64,000 nt of DNA from assembly GCA_035578155.1 (NCBI GenBank), contig JAPWDM010000033.1:3035346-3099345 (forward strand). The letters are read 5' to 3'. Below, in pieces: positions 44,101 through 55,075 of this stretch. Position 1 is the first letter of the stretch. Every line of letters begins with the position of its first letter. The stretch comes from Brachynemurus nebulosus. Taxonomy: Eukaryota; Arthropoda; Insecta; Neuroptera; Myrmeleontidae. Under the pieces are notes generated by a model that saw only the letters and a program-made list of their open reading frames with translations, was not told the origin of the DNA and searched no databases. The position numbers and the translations under genes are program-made.

Positions 44101-45724
44101 AACAATAATAATAATAAAAAGTTAGCAAAACGATTTAGTACCTTCAAAATTTCCTTTTATTTACAATTATGTAGTGATTTATTAGGAGCAAAAATCGAGG
44201 GGACTGCGTTATTTTTTAATCGCGGGCGTTGGAACTGAACCTAAAAATTATGTTGTTTTTATACTATAAAGAAACAATAATGGAGGTAAAATTTATAGAA
44301 ATTGTAAACATCAGATACCAATGCATGTAGGATTTTAATTTAAAGAAGGATGCCCAAATTCTTGCCCTGTAGCCGCAGTATTCAAGTTATCATAATGAAA
44401 AGTACTCATCAAGACATAAAAAGTCACATTGAAGCTGACAGCTCTATTTTTGTACATTTTTTATTATTAAAAAAAAAATAATTTCAAAAACTATATTACT
44501 CTCTTTTAATCTTTTGGAAGACACTGATGTTATTATCACGTACAGTAATACTTCGAAAAAATTATAAAATTAGATTTTTCAAAAACTGGATGAAAAGGCG
44601 GTGTCGTGACGCATAGGGGAAGTCACTCTTTTATCTATAATTATATTGACACGTTAGGGAAATACATTTCAAATTTTATCTGCTATGACGGCATCAATTA
44701 TAAAAAGGAGTCTTAGCCAAGCAGAGCTCGTTGCCCGCCGTCATCACGAAGAGGTGGCTCCCTTCAGCAGATGTTGAAGACAAAATTAGTGCGCTGCGTA
44801 TAGACTTTTATTTATATCTTTAAAAGAATTGCCCACACGTGAATTAAATCAATCACGTACTTTACTTACGCTGCCAGGAAGTGGAGATGTTTTCGACATT
44901 CTTCTTTATATAATTTTATTTTTTGTTACCAGAAGACAATATTTTTTTAATTTATTTCGGAAAAGCAATAAAAAGAAAAATGTAAAGATATAAGTGAATT
45001 ATCAAGATGTAAAATTTTAGTGTTGTGTTTGCTATAATGAACTTAGCTTTTAATTGTGCTGTATTGTATTTTTATGCTGTCAGGACCTTTCCTGTTGTAC
45101 TGAACTTTTGTGCTGGTTTGAGCTGTTGTGAAATACCGAAGTTTTAAACTGTTTTTGTATTAAAATGATTGTATTTCTTCCGAATACCTGGTAAAATATG
45201 TAAAAATAAATAATAACGTCAATGTAAATTATTCCAAGATCATTTGATTGATTAGTATATTATACTAAACAGGTTAGCCAGTTTTGCTGGTTTTGTGGTT
45301 CCAGTTTTCAAATGCATATATCTTTCTAACTTAGTGGCGTAGAATCGAATTGTTAAACAACTACGTAGATGGCTTACCCGTAGTAAGCTGTTGTAAGAAA
45401 AATGGGTATAGGACAATAACATATAACTGGCCTACCTGTCTAGAAAATAGTGTCAGATTTATTTTCTATGATCAGATTGATGTATTATCCACATACTTAA
45501 TAGGTACATAATTACATATGCATAGGCGGCTTGTAGACAATCAGTAATACTGTCAATATTTACTGAGAAAAATAATGAATCATTATTTTTATAATATAAT
45601 CTCTATATAGGAATACTTAAGTATTGTCAATACACAATCATTAATACTGTCAGTAGTTCGAAATACTGACAGTATTACTGATCGTATACAGACCGTCTAT
45701 CAGTATTACATAAAAATGAATTAC
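44101..45724. other. Intron of the P-like gene
   Basis: No coding similarity; AT-rich. TACTGTCAGTA-type words recur near 45550-45680 (CAGTAATACTGTCAATA, AATACTGTCAGTA, ATACTGACAGTATTACTG), which looks like a short imperfect inverted repeat. Confidence 0.4.
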
Positions 45725-45974
45725 TTACTTCAGCAATTATACGACCATCATTATCAAATTTTACATATTTTCTAATTAAATCTGTTTCAAGAAAATGTTT
45801 CTCACAAATGCGGGTACTATTTGTTATTTTTTTTTTTTTGCACCAAGTACAGGAGCTAAAGCAGTGATCCATTTTTCTTTTATTTCTAAACTGTCAGGCA
45901 CTTTAAAATATGATCTTTTTGTTTTTTTTATCATTCATATGCTCACAGTCTGGCATTATACAATAATTAGGCAT
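45725..45974 (-). pseudogene. THAP zinc-finger exon of the P-like transposase
   Basis: Minus strand; ATG at 45974-45972. The first frame gives PNYCIMPDC (first zinc ligands, C-x4-C). A shift near 45900 leads to KVPDSLEIKEKWITAL and then STRICEKHFLETDLI, supplying the C-x2-H ligands and central Trp of the C2CH THAP DNA-binding domain. A donor (GTAAGT or the adjacent GTAATT) ends the exon at about 45725-45729. THAP domains bind the terminal DNA of P elements. One frameshift in the exon shows decay. Confidence 0.75.
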
Positions 45975-46239
45975 TGCAATAGTTTATTGTCAATCACAAA
46001 AATATAAATTTCTGAAAGTATTTAAACTTTTTTAGGTTATTGTTATAACACAATGACATTAACATGGTTACTAGATAAAAACCATAAACATTATGCTTTT
46101 ATCTTTTATTTACATATTGCTGTCCTTACTTCCGTTTATCCCGCAAAGATTACAGCGCTAACGACAAAACGTACTCAATAAGAGATTTTTCCCACCAATG
46201 TAAACAGTATAGGCGTTTCAGGACCTGTATACACGATCG

Positions 46240-47375
46240 TGGTTCAAACCAAAACCAACTGCAAACATTTTTAGAAAATTTTCACACAACAGTTGTCGCG
46301 TTAAAACGGTTAAAGTTTAAGGATCTAGCTGATTACATATTAACTTATCTTGCAATGTCGAAACTTCCATCTGAAACAATTCAAACTTTTGAATCGATTC
46401 GTGATAGCACCGAGTTACCAGAATACGATGAGCTTGTTCACTTTGTTAGACGTCAAAGTAAAAATTTACGAACAGAAAAATGTCGCGTCAATAATAATTT
46501 GTCTAGCAATTCAAAAACTAGTAGATCGTATGTAGCCAGTAATGTAAATAAATCACCACTACCGGATCATGTAAACAAATGTTTTAATACCAACAACACA
46601 TCTAGTAATAATAATAACATGAATTAAAAAATACCTGTATAATTTGTAATCAACATTTTCATACGGTACCACAAAGTGTGAAATTTTTGAACCTTATACT
46701 GGGTGAACGATATAAATTGGCAAAAGGAAAGAATCTGTGTATTAATTGTTTGAATCCTAACCATAAAATTGCCAATTGTAAATCAGAAAAAACTTGTGCT
46801 CTTTATAAAGTCAAACATCATACTTTACTTCATTTTGATCAAGTTGTAAATCAACCGCGTAATAATGAAATCGCAACTACATACTTCATCTGCTTTTGCG
46901 GATAGTACTCAACCTATCCTTAGCACAAATGAAAATAAAATCGTTCGTAGTTATTGCTGTAGTGAACAATCATCAAATTGCGTGATATCACCAAATACTA
47001 CCGTCTTATTATCCACAGCAATTGTTTATGCCTTTAATCGTTTCAAAGTTAAACATAAAATTAGATTATTATTAGACTCCGGGAGTCAGTCTAATTTTCT
47101 ATCATATAATTGTTGCAAAAAATTAGGTTTGAACATTTCGAAAACCGATTTATTAGTGCAAGGCATCGGTTCAATCAAAAGATCTATTAAAGGGTATTCG
47201 TATCTCACCTTTATATCCACCATAAACGACCAACATAGACTTAGTATGAATGTTTTGGTGATCGACAAAATTACTCATCAGTTACCGTTTGTTAAAATCG
47301 ATGCAACTCGGTTGAATCATCTTGTAGATCTGCCGTTGGCTGACTACACTAGTGAAGTAGAGCTCAACTTATAGC
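46240..47375 (+). pseudogene. BEL/Pao retrotransposon gag and protease remnant
   Basis: Plus strand. The C-terminal part of gag is readable from about 46240 (LENFHTTVVALKRLKFKDLA, SKLPSETIQTFESI). A CCHC/CHCC region at 46720-46850 (LCINCLNPNHKIANC, then HHTLLHF) is the BEL-type zinc cluster. The aspartic protease follows at about 47040-47300 with RLLLDSGSQSNFLS and a C-terminal ADYTSEVELNL. There are several stops and frame shifts (46625, 46903, 47372). The 5' LTR and the N-terminus of gag are not found, so the element is 5'-incomplete or too decayed. Confidence 0.8.
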
Positions 47376-47975
47376 TGAGTTATTAGAGTCTGGCAAGGTC
47401 ATTGGTCCCCCTAACACCCCCTTGCAATTCAAACAAAGTTAGGCTATGTTATTATGGATAAAGTGCTTGTACTACATAAAGGGCCTGATGAAACACAAAC
47501 GTTTTGTGCCTTTGAACCATTAGAAAATATAATGCAAAAGTTTTGCGAAATAAAAAATATTTCAGACCCTCCCCTTTTGAGTAAAGATGATGCGTACTGC
47601 GAAAAGTTATACCAATCATTAGTTAGCAGGGAACATTCGGGTCGCTATACAGTACCATTACCATTTCAATTAGGTCCAGAAAATCTCGGTAACTCTTACA
47701 AAACAGCGTATAAACTATTTTTATCATAAGAAAAAAAATTACCAGCTTCGTTTCACTTACCGAGAGAAATTATCAACTTCGTTCGGCTTATAATGAAATT
47801 ATGCAGGATTATCTGGATCAGAAACACATGTCGCGCGTAGAAAACCCTAATTTATTGAAATTAAGTTTCTATATTCCTCATCATCCAATATTTAAAGAAA
47901 GCAGCTCCACACCTGTTCGAATAGCATATGATGCCTCTGCAAAATCAGATAATTCAGTATCCCTGAATGATCTTC
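47376..47975 (+). pseudogene. BEL/Pao reverse transcriptase, N-terminal part
   Basis: Continues the BEL pol: RYTVPLPFQLGPENLG near 47645, then in other frames the helical linker and, near 47915-47965, the palm start PVRIAYDASAKS...NSVSLNDL. The sequence is cut at 47975 by the Polinton-like element and resumes at 52604. Confidence 0.8.
47970..47975. repeat. 6-bp TSD (ATCTTC), left
   Basis: ATCTTC before AGTAGTAAGG; repeated at 51532-51537 after CCTTACTACT. Six-base duplications are characteristic of Polinton/Maverick insertions. Confidence 0.85.
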
Positions 47976-49242
47976 AGTAGTAAGGATTGGAGAGAATGAA
48001 AACCTCCATCCCTCCTTCCGATATTTTGAGCGACCTCGAGAGGAGGTCGTTCGATCGGGGCAGTTCTAGACACCTCCGGCGGTGGGTGGAGTAATGTGAA
48101 CGAAACTTTTTTGTAACCTAACTGAACCTAACGGAACTGGGTCTAACCTAATCGAACCTAGGAAATTTAGTCTAACCTAACCTAATCGAACCTAAGGAAA
48201 TTTTTTCTAACCGAACCGAACCTAGGAATTCAAAATTCCCCTAATAGATGGCCCAGCCAACTTCGAGCTCTGTAACTTCCAAGTTTACACTACTAGATGG
48301 CGTTCGTAGTCTGGATAATAGCGACCCCTGTGCGTAAGTTTGAAAAATTGTCAACAGATGGCGCAGCTACCTTTGAGCTCTGAAAATTCCAAGTTTTCAC
48401 TACTAGATGGTGCTGCTCGTCCGGATTCTAACAATCCCAGTGCATAAGTTTGAAAAATTGCCAATAGATGACGTCGAAAATCTTTTTTTATAGTTAAAAG
48501 ATGGCGTTGCTAGTCTGAACCATCGCGAACTCTGTACCTTGATTCATCATTTTATCATATTTTTATCTGAAAACAGATTTATACAGGTTTTCCTCTAAAT
48601 AAAACACATTTTATTTTTTTTTAATAAATTTATTTAAAAGTAATATTTTACTATAAAATATTTAAATGTTATTACAATAATATTTGTATATGAATATAAC
48701 ATTTTACATGGCGCAAGCTGCTCCAGAATGATGGCCGCATCGAGGACTAATGTATGTTGATGTTATGGTTCCCAACTTAGGGCAAATTGTTACTTCTGAT
48801 GGGCGCTTGTTCTGTTACTTGATGATGGGCGCTTGTTCTGTTACTTGATGATGGGCGCTGATGGTAGTAGTGGTTTTAAATACCGCACTTTTTTTCTCCT
48901 TTCGTATAGATGATTCGAGTTCCGTGTAGATTGCTTAATAAATGTATTGTAGCTCCTCATATTCAATATGTCCATCCGTCCAGAAGAATCCATGATGATT
49001 TTTCCGCAACCAACGAGCTGTGCACTTGATCTTTGTCGCTTAATCCGCAAAACGGTATTGGTGATTTGAATATATAGTGTTGTAGTATGTATTCTTCACC
49101 ATAATTTTCTTCGGAAGAATCGAGTTTCAGCACAGCCAATTCCTTTATGTAGAATTTCCCATTTGTTGCATTTGGAAATCCTTGGAAGTCAACAATTGCC
49201 GTGTTGACCTTCATTACGCGTAGTCTAGAGCGAAACTAGCTG
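47976..49242. repeat. Left inverted arm of the Polinton-like element
   Basis: 1267 bp, inverted relative to 50561-51531. The outer 600 bp is non-coding (CTAACCTAACC-type words, GATGGCG-type words). The inner part carries the coding remnant at 48700-49214. Confidence 0.85.
48700..49214 (-). pseudogene. Virus-associated VDFQGF-type protein remnant in left arm
   Basis: Minus strand. MKVNTAIVDFQGFP and YIKELAVLKL, then LQHYIFKSPIPF (48963-49214), then in a second frame NMRSYNTFIKQSTRN and KVRYLKPLLPSAP (48841-49050), then a C-terminal segment. This resembles an unnamed protein common next to adintovirus/Polinton-type genes in insects, possibly RNase H-like; I know it only by its pattern. It lies inside a terminal repeat and has a second copy in the right arm (50590-50908). 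Frames are disrupted. Confidence 0.5.
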
Positions 49243-49265
49243 ATTTATAATCGGATTACGGCGTT

Positions 49266-49860
49266 TTATACATATTTTGTAACAATATTTGTCAACGGAT
49301 TATATCGAACCACGCGATCATGTAGTAGAAGACAGAATGCTGACGTATTCTCAGGCACCTCCTTCAGTGTTTTAAATTCAATTCGAATATCCACCGGTCC
49401 ACTTTTCAGTGACTCGTTTTGATGAGGACAATCGATGAATACGATTGAAGCGATATTATTGAATTGTGTTTTGCTTAAAAGCGGTTCATTCTTCTTAGAA
49501 TAATAATATGCTTGTTGAAATTTCGAGTACATGTGATATGCTACTGCATATTTACCATTATTGAAATCCAAATTCAAATCCATCTACGGTTATTTCGCAG
49601 AATTTAAATAAACTTTAACGTCTGAAAGTTCGCAATGATCGAAAATACTGGAATCTTTATCTTTTTTATTTCGTCGATCCGTTTGTAGAGCGAATATAAT
49701 GTAACGCGGTTTCTCCAGCTGAGTCGATGTTTTCACCGTCCAAATGTTTTGCCTTGCCGTTGGAATCGTTGGTTGTATATGCATATGCCATGATCGAAAA
49801 GCAATTGTAATATCTCGACTATTTTCCACATATTTTGTAGCCGTTAGCCTGGTGCCTAAA
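49266..49860 (-). pseudogene. Adintovirus/Polinton-like major capsid protein remnant
   Basis: Minus strand, two frames: 49590-49829 (RQNIWTVKTSTQLEKPRYII, SIFDHCELSDVKVYLNS) and 49266-49583 (LNLDFNNGKYAVAYHMYSKF, SIVFIDCPHQNESLKSGPVD, LLLHDRVVRYNPLTN). The segments are adjacent and in the order expected for the C-terminal half of the double jelly-roll capsid protein of this virus-like group. A frame break separates them near 49585, and the N-terminal half is not recognised. Identification is from pattern memory. Dead copy; not restored here. Confidence 0.6.
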
Positions 49861-50560
49861 AGGATATTATCCTTGGCAAGAGGCGTTGGGGTCCGAACTC
49901 TTTAATTACGCCCAATTTGAGAATTTTGAGGTGCTGAAGGAGGTGAAACAAACATTATATATGTATAAATATAAAAAAGAAAAAAAAATCATAGTTTATT
50001 AATAACATTACAGTTAAACAATAAATAAAAAATAGATGAAGAAATTGCTTTGGAGAAAGAAATGCGTACCCTTTTTGTGTATGTCTATGAAACTGACCTC
50101 GGACTGGACTCCCTGGGAGCCAAGGCTTAACTAGCGGTGTTGACTGGCCTGCCTTGACTGCCCTTGGACCGAACGCACGAATCTTTTTATAGTAAAATAT
50201 TTTGCTGAAATATGCATTTTACAGAAGTACATAATAGTACAAGTTTATATAATAATAGTACAAGTTTATATAATAATAGTACAAGTTTATGTTATGTGTA
50301 TGCATACTTCAACAAAAATTTGTAAAAAAACATCGTAAATATAAATATTGAAATATTACAACAACACAATACTAGAACATAAATATTGATAATAAAGACC
50401 CGTCCGTTACAATTTCAACAACTTCAGTTTTTGTTTATCTGCAACTGTAACGTGTGGAAGCATCCATTGAATTTTATGTAAGTGATAAAAAATAAAAAAT
50501 AATTTCTTAACTACCTTGGAGCTACCTTTGAGCTCTGTAAATTCCACGTTTTCTTAACTA
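49861..50560. other. Central non-coding part of the Polinton-like element
   Basis: No gene recognised. Contains a triplicated TAATAGTACAAGTTTATA word at 50230-50290. The last 50 bp (GCTACCTTTGAGCTCTG...) repeat a segment of the arm near 48370, so there was internal rearrangement. Confidence 0.5.
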
Positions 50561-51531
50561 CAGCTAGTTTCGCTCTAAACTAAGCATAATGAAGACCAAC
50601 GCGGCAATTGTTGACTTCCAATGATTTCCAAATGCAACAAATCGGAAATTCCACATAAAGGAATTGGCTGTGCTGAAACTCGGTTTTTCCGAAGAAAATT
50701 ACTACGACACTGTAAAGTGAAAGTGCGGTATTTGAAACGACTACTACCATCAGCGCCCATCAAGAACTTTGAAGAAGTAACAATTTGCTCCAAGTTGGGA
50801 ATCATAACATCAACATACACTAGTCCTCGATGCGGCCATCATTCTGGAGAAGCATGCACCATGGAAAATGTCATATCCATATACAAATATTATTGTAATA
50901 ACATTTAAATATTTCATTGTAAAATATTTCTTTTAAATAAATTTATTAAAACAAAAAAAAAATGTGTTTTTATGTAGAGGAAAACCTGTTTAAACCTGTT
51001 TTCAGATAAAAATATGATAAAATTATGAATCAAGGTACAGAGTTCGCGATGGTTCAGACTAGCAACGCCATCTTTTAACTATCAAAAAGCATTTTCGACG
51101 TCATTTATTGGCAATTTTTCAAACTTATGCACAGGGATCGTTAGTATCCGGACGAGCAGCACCATCTAGTAGTGAAAATTTGGAATTTATAGAGCTCAAA
51201 GGTGGCTGCGCCATCTGTTGACAATTTTTCAAACTTACGCACAGGGATCGCTATTATCCAAACTACGAGCGCCACCTAATAGTGAAAACTTGGAATTTAC
51301 AGGGCTCGAAGGTGGCTGGGCCATCTATTAAGGAAATTTTGAACTCTTAGGTTCGGTTCGGTTAGGTTAGGTTAGAGTAAATTTCCTAGGTTCGGTTAGG
51401 ATAGAAAAAATTTTCTTTCACATTACTCCACCCGTTTCTAGAACCGCCCCGATCGAACTACCTCCTCCCAAGGTCGCTCAAAAAATTGGATGAAGGGATG
51501 GAGGTTTTCATTTTCTCCAATCCTTACTACT
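50561..51531. repeat. Right inverted arm of the Polinton-like element
   Basis: 971 bp, inverted copy of 47976-49242 with about 300 bp of net deletion, mainly in the coding portion (50561-50930). Ends in CCTTACTACT. Confidence 0.85.
50590..50908 (+). pseudogene. VDFQGF-type protein remnant, right-arm copy
   Basis: Plus strand copy of the gene in the left arm. KVRYLKRLLPSAPIKNFEEV and SPRCGHHSGEACTMENVISI at 50740-50908 continue to a stop after CNNI, giving the C-terminal end that is more readable here than in the left arm. The upstream part is shortened by deletion. Confidence 0.5.
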
Positions 51532-51537
51532 ATCTTC
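51532..51537. repeat. 6-bp TSD (ATCTTC), right
   Basis: Identical to 47970-47975. Confidence 0.85.
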
Positions 51538-51541
51538 TTCA

Positions 51542-51546
51542 CGCCG
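51542..51546. repeat. 5-bp TSD (CGCCG), left
   Basis: CGCCG directly before CACAGTG; repeated at 52599-52603. Five-base GC-rich duplications are typical of Transib. Confidence 0.85.
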
Positions 51547-52598
51547 CACAGTGGGGCCAAGTACCAATAAAGGCGGCAAAAATACAAAAAATTTAATGAT
51601 AAGCTACAATTTATATGACCCCTTAAATCAATAGCTAAAATATTCTAGCAACCACCTCTGTAATTAACTTATGTAAAATAGCGCGGGGGGTGCAAATATA
51701 TCGACTTTTATTTGTTATTTCTATAAATTGATTGCTATTTAAACGATATCATTGTAATGCAAAGTAGTGATTTGCGGGACCGTTATTTAAGTTATAAAAA
51801 AAAAATTAATATCAGTTATAATGGGCGATGTTCCCCATCGTATGTTTTTTTTTTTGTGTATCTTATTTGTTAAGATTAGTACTCGTATTAATACTATCGA
51901 GCTTTAATGAAAGATGGTTGAATTATCTAGAAAAATTCTGTAAAAATTAATTTCTCAAAGAACTTTAGTAACGTATCCAATCGAATCCAACGGATATATT
52001 TGTGGCATTTGATAAAGCAATTAGTCTATTTTTGTATTATGATTGCAGAATTTGCACCAAACTGCACCTTTTTTCAAAATTTGCTGATTTTATTTTCATT
52101 TTGTTTGAGCAAAAATCATCAATAAGAAGCTTAGAAAGTTCATATAAGCTCTCAGTGGTGCATAAAAATATCAAATAATTAAATAAAACACTCTTTACTA
52201 GATTTACTAGATTTATGTAGGTATCGAATATTCCAGTTAAGTTAAAGCTAAAATTAAGCGTATCATCGAAATTCGTTGTCAAAAATTCCATATTCCATTT
52301 AAAATTTATAAGTTGATACCACATGGCTAGAAACCAGTAACCGGAAATGAAATCGAGTTGTATGAAAAAAGTCTTAACCTAGGGTCAAACAAGATCTGCA
52401 AATTTCAAATTCATGCGACGAGTGGTTTTTGATATATTATTTGACTAACCGTTATGGGACACCCTGTATAGTGGGACACCCAGTATTTTATTAATAAATA
52501 TCAAGTAAAAATAAAATATATTGTTATATAACTATTCTGTAGTCAATAAAAGGACTAAATAATTTTTGCCATCTTTTACCTACTTTGGCCCCACTGTG
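51547..52598. mobile_element. Non-autonomous Transib-like transposon
   Basis: 1052 bp. Left end CACAGTGGGGCCAAGTACCA, right end (reverse complement) CACAGTGGGGCCAAAGTAGG. Each end has heptamer CACAGTG, a spacer of exactly 23 bp and an A-rich nonamer (CAAAAATAC left, CAAAAATTA right), the 23-RSS-like layout of Transib ends. Flanked by CGCCG on both sides. No transposase similarity inside; the 95-codon minus-strand frame at 52037 has no recognised match. Inserted in BEL pol 15 bp after the Polinton-like element. Confidence 0.85.
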
Positions 52599-52603
52599 CG
52601 CCG
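52599..52603. repeat. 5-bp TSD (CGCCG), right
   Basis: Identical to 51542-51546. Confidence 0.85.
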
Positions 52604-53215
52604 GCCCTAAATTACAAAAGGATATTTATACCTTATTATTGGACTTTAGGTTATTTCGGATTGTAATTACTGCTGATATCAAACAAATGTTTCGTCAGAT
52701 ATATATTTTATCAACGCATAGAAAATTTCAACGCATATTGTGGCGATTTTCACCCGACTTTCTCCTATCTGTTTTTCAAATTAATGTTGTTTGTTTCGGA
52801 GTTACATCATCACCGTATTTAGCATTACGTACAGTTAATCAGTTGGCCCAAGATGAAGCTGAACGCTTTCCTTTAGCTTCTCAAATTGTACAAAACTATT
52901 TTTATGTAGATGGTTTGTGTTGTTCGGTTAACAATGAATTAGAAGCTGAAAATATTTATCATCAATTAATCGAATTATTTAAATCCGGTGGCTTTGAACT
53001 TTTAAAATAGACAACTAATTCACAGTCACTAATTCTTAAAATACCAGAATCATATAGGTATGCTAAAACGCTTGAATTTGATCCAACTCTTAAAGTATTA
53101 GGTTTTGTGTGGCACACAACTTCAGATGGTTTCTCATTTAAATTGGGATATTTTGAAAGTAAACCTACAAAAAGAAATGTTTTATTTACTTTGGCAAAGG
53201 TTCGGGTTTATTAGC
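52604..53215 (+). pseudogene. BEL/Pao reverse transcriptase, catalytic part
   Basis: Resumes the BEL pol after the two insertions: GPKLQKDIYTLLLDF, ITADIKQMFRQIYI, then SSPYLALRTVNQLAQDEAE and NYFYVDGLCCSV. The catalytic YVDD box of BEL RTs is YVDG here, so an essential Asp is lost. A TAG stop at 53008-53010 follows, with further similarity (KVLGFVWHTTSDGFSFKL) in the same region up to about 53160. Confidence 0.85.
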
Positions 53216-53760
53216 ACCTATTACCATGTTTATAAAATTATTAATTAAAGAGCACTGGATATCAAAGTTAGATTGGGACGAGGATCCGTCTCAACCATTA
53301 AAATTGCGCTGGTCCCAATTGTGTGCTGAACTAAGTTCTATTTCGGATATTAACATACCTAGACATCTCTTGGTGGAGAAGAATAGTAATGTCCACTTGA
53401 TCGGTTTCGCTGACAGTAGTGAAAAGGGTTATGATGCTGCCGGGTATCTTCGGTTAGATAACGATGATAACACATTTTGTTCATTGGTATGCGCAAAATC
53501 GAAAGTAGCTCCATTAAAATCTTTATTAATTCCAAGAATGGAAATATGTGCAGGAGTATTGCTCATAAAATTATTGAGAACAGTTGTAAATGCTTACAGT
53601 AACCGGAAATCAGTTATTGCAATCTTCGCCTTATCGGACTCAACTGTAGTCTTGAACTGGCTCAGTTCGTCACCCCACCGTTGGAGTACATTTGTAGCAA
53701 ATCGAGTTGCAAAAGTCCAACAAGATTTACCATATGATCATTAGTATCATATTCCAACTA
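53216..53760 (+). pseudogene. BEL/Pao RNase H region
   Basis: 172 codons open at 53226-53744. ITMFIKLLIKEHWISKLDWD, LIGFADSSEKGYDAAGYL (first RNase H Asp), PRMEICAGVLL and ALSDSTVVLNWLSS match the RNase H segment downstream of RT in BEL pol. A stop at 53742 interrupts the run into integrase. Confidence 0.82.
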
Positions 53761-55075
53761 AATTTAATTTGGCAGATCCTGTATCACGAAGGTTTCCACC
53801 ACAGCAATTAGTCGAAAATCACCATACTTGGATTATTGGGCATGCTTGGCTTATGACGGATGTAGTAAATTGGCCTATTCGAAAAATAGATACTGACAGT
53901 TCAGTTACAAATCAAATCTACTGCCTTAGTCGCCATAGAATCAGATCCATCGCCCCTCTATTTAGCTATTCAAAGATTTTCTTCATGGAATCGTTTGATC
54001 AGTACCACAATTTATATCTTACTTTTTTTAAAAATATTACCTAGAACCTTATCAAAATCACTAGAAAATATTTCAAAGGCAGAAGAATATCTCATAAGAG
54101 CAGTCCAGTCAGTGCACTTTAGTTCGGAAATTAAAGCAATCACCATTAAGAACCAAATATCTAGTTATCTCAAACAGTTGCGTCCATATTTATCAAATGC
54201 AAATATAGACTATGACCATCAGAATCCCATTTTATTACCGAGTCAAGATCATTTTTCTGAAATTTTAGTTAGACATTATCATCAGAAACATCTACATGCA
54301 GGCACTTATATTATCAGCATTGTTGAGACAGAGATTTTGGATAACAGCCGATCGACCTTTGATTAGAAAAATAGTAAAATCGTGTAATTTTTGTTTTAAA
54401 AATAATCCGAAAGCAACATATCCAATTATGGCCGATTTATCCGTCAATCAGGCTAAAGCATTTCTTCATACCGGTACCGATTTCGCAGGGCCGTATCGCA
54501 TAACATTTCCGAGGCATCGCGGCAATCAAACACAAAAAGCATACTTATTTTTATTTATATGTTTTGTCACAAAAGCCGTACATTTGGAGTTGTGTTCAAA
54601 TCTGTCCACGGCTACCTTTTTGGCAGCACTGAAACGATTCCTATCGCGTAGAGGGCCTGTTAGTATTTTGTACTCTGATTGCGGCCGAAATTACATTGGA
54701 GGAAAATCTAACCTAAAAGAATTACACCAATTCATCGAAAAATTGGACTACGAAGAAAACTTAAAAATGAATTATTAGCTAACAAAATCACTTGGAGACT
54801 TCTTCCCCCCTATTCTCCACATTGGGGTGGATTATGGGAAGGTAATATTAACAGTTGCAAGAATATATTAAACAAAACTATAGGTGAACAAATCCTAACT
54901 TACGAAGAACTTAATACTATCATCATACAAGTTGAGGCATTGCTAAATTCTAGCTCATTATATTGTTTAAGTTCAGACCAAACTGATCCTCTAGCATTGA
55001 CACCATCACATTTTCTTCATTCCGCCCCGTTAACCCACTTACCATCTCCAGCAGTTCTTTCCAATACCAACTTAT
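53761..55075 (+). pseudogene. BEL/Pao integrase remnant
   Basis: Several frames: NLADPVSRRF near 53770; SKAEEYLIRAVQ and LSNANIDYDHQNPILLP (53995-54366); the zinc domain with HYHQKHLHAG and CNFCFKNNP; the core with TDFAGPYRITFPR (first Asp), ILYSDCGRNYIGG (second Asp) at 54296-54778, and after a stop PPYSPHWGGLWEG (region of the catalytic Glu) near 54805-54845, then LTPSHFL near 54998. A frame shift at about 54320 and a stop at 54778 show it is dead. Confidence 0.85.

Larger units (their letters stand above)
47976..51531. mobile_element. Polinton/Maverick-like deletion derivative with long TIRs
   Basis: 3556 bp bounded by ATCTTC duplications. Ends AGTAGTAAGGATTGGAG / CTCCAATCCTTACTACT match the AG...CT termini of Polintons. 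The inverted arms are 47976-49242 and 50561-51531, related over their whole length but with indels. The centre (49243-50560) holds a capsid-like gene remnant on the minus strand. Polintons are normally 15-20 kb with DNA polymerase B and integrase; both are absent here. Inserted in the reverse transcriptase gene of the BEL element. The arms carry TTAGGTTAGG-rich segments and coding sequence. Confidence 0.82.

Noticed and set aside
48100..48240. CTAACCTAACC / TTAGGTTAGG words that look like insect telomere repeats
   Set aside because: Only two to three imperfect units, inside the arms of the Polinton-like element and present in its other copies (51360, 60470); not a telomere.
52037..52324. 95-codon minus-strand frame inside the Transib-like element as a transposase
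   Set aside because: No RAG1-core/Transib residues seen; low-complexity AT-rich translation.
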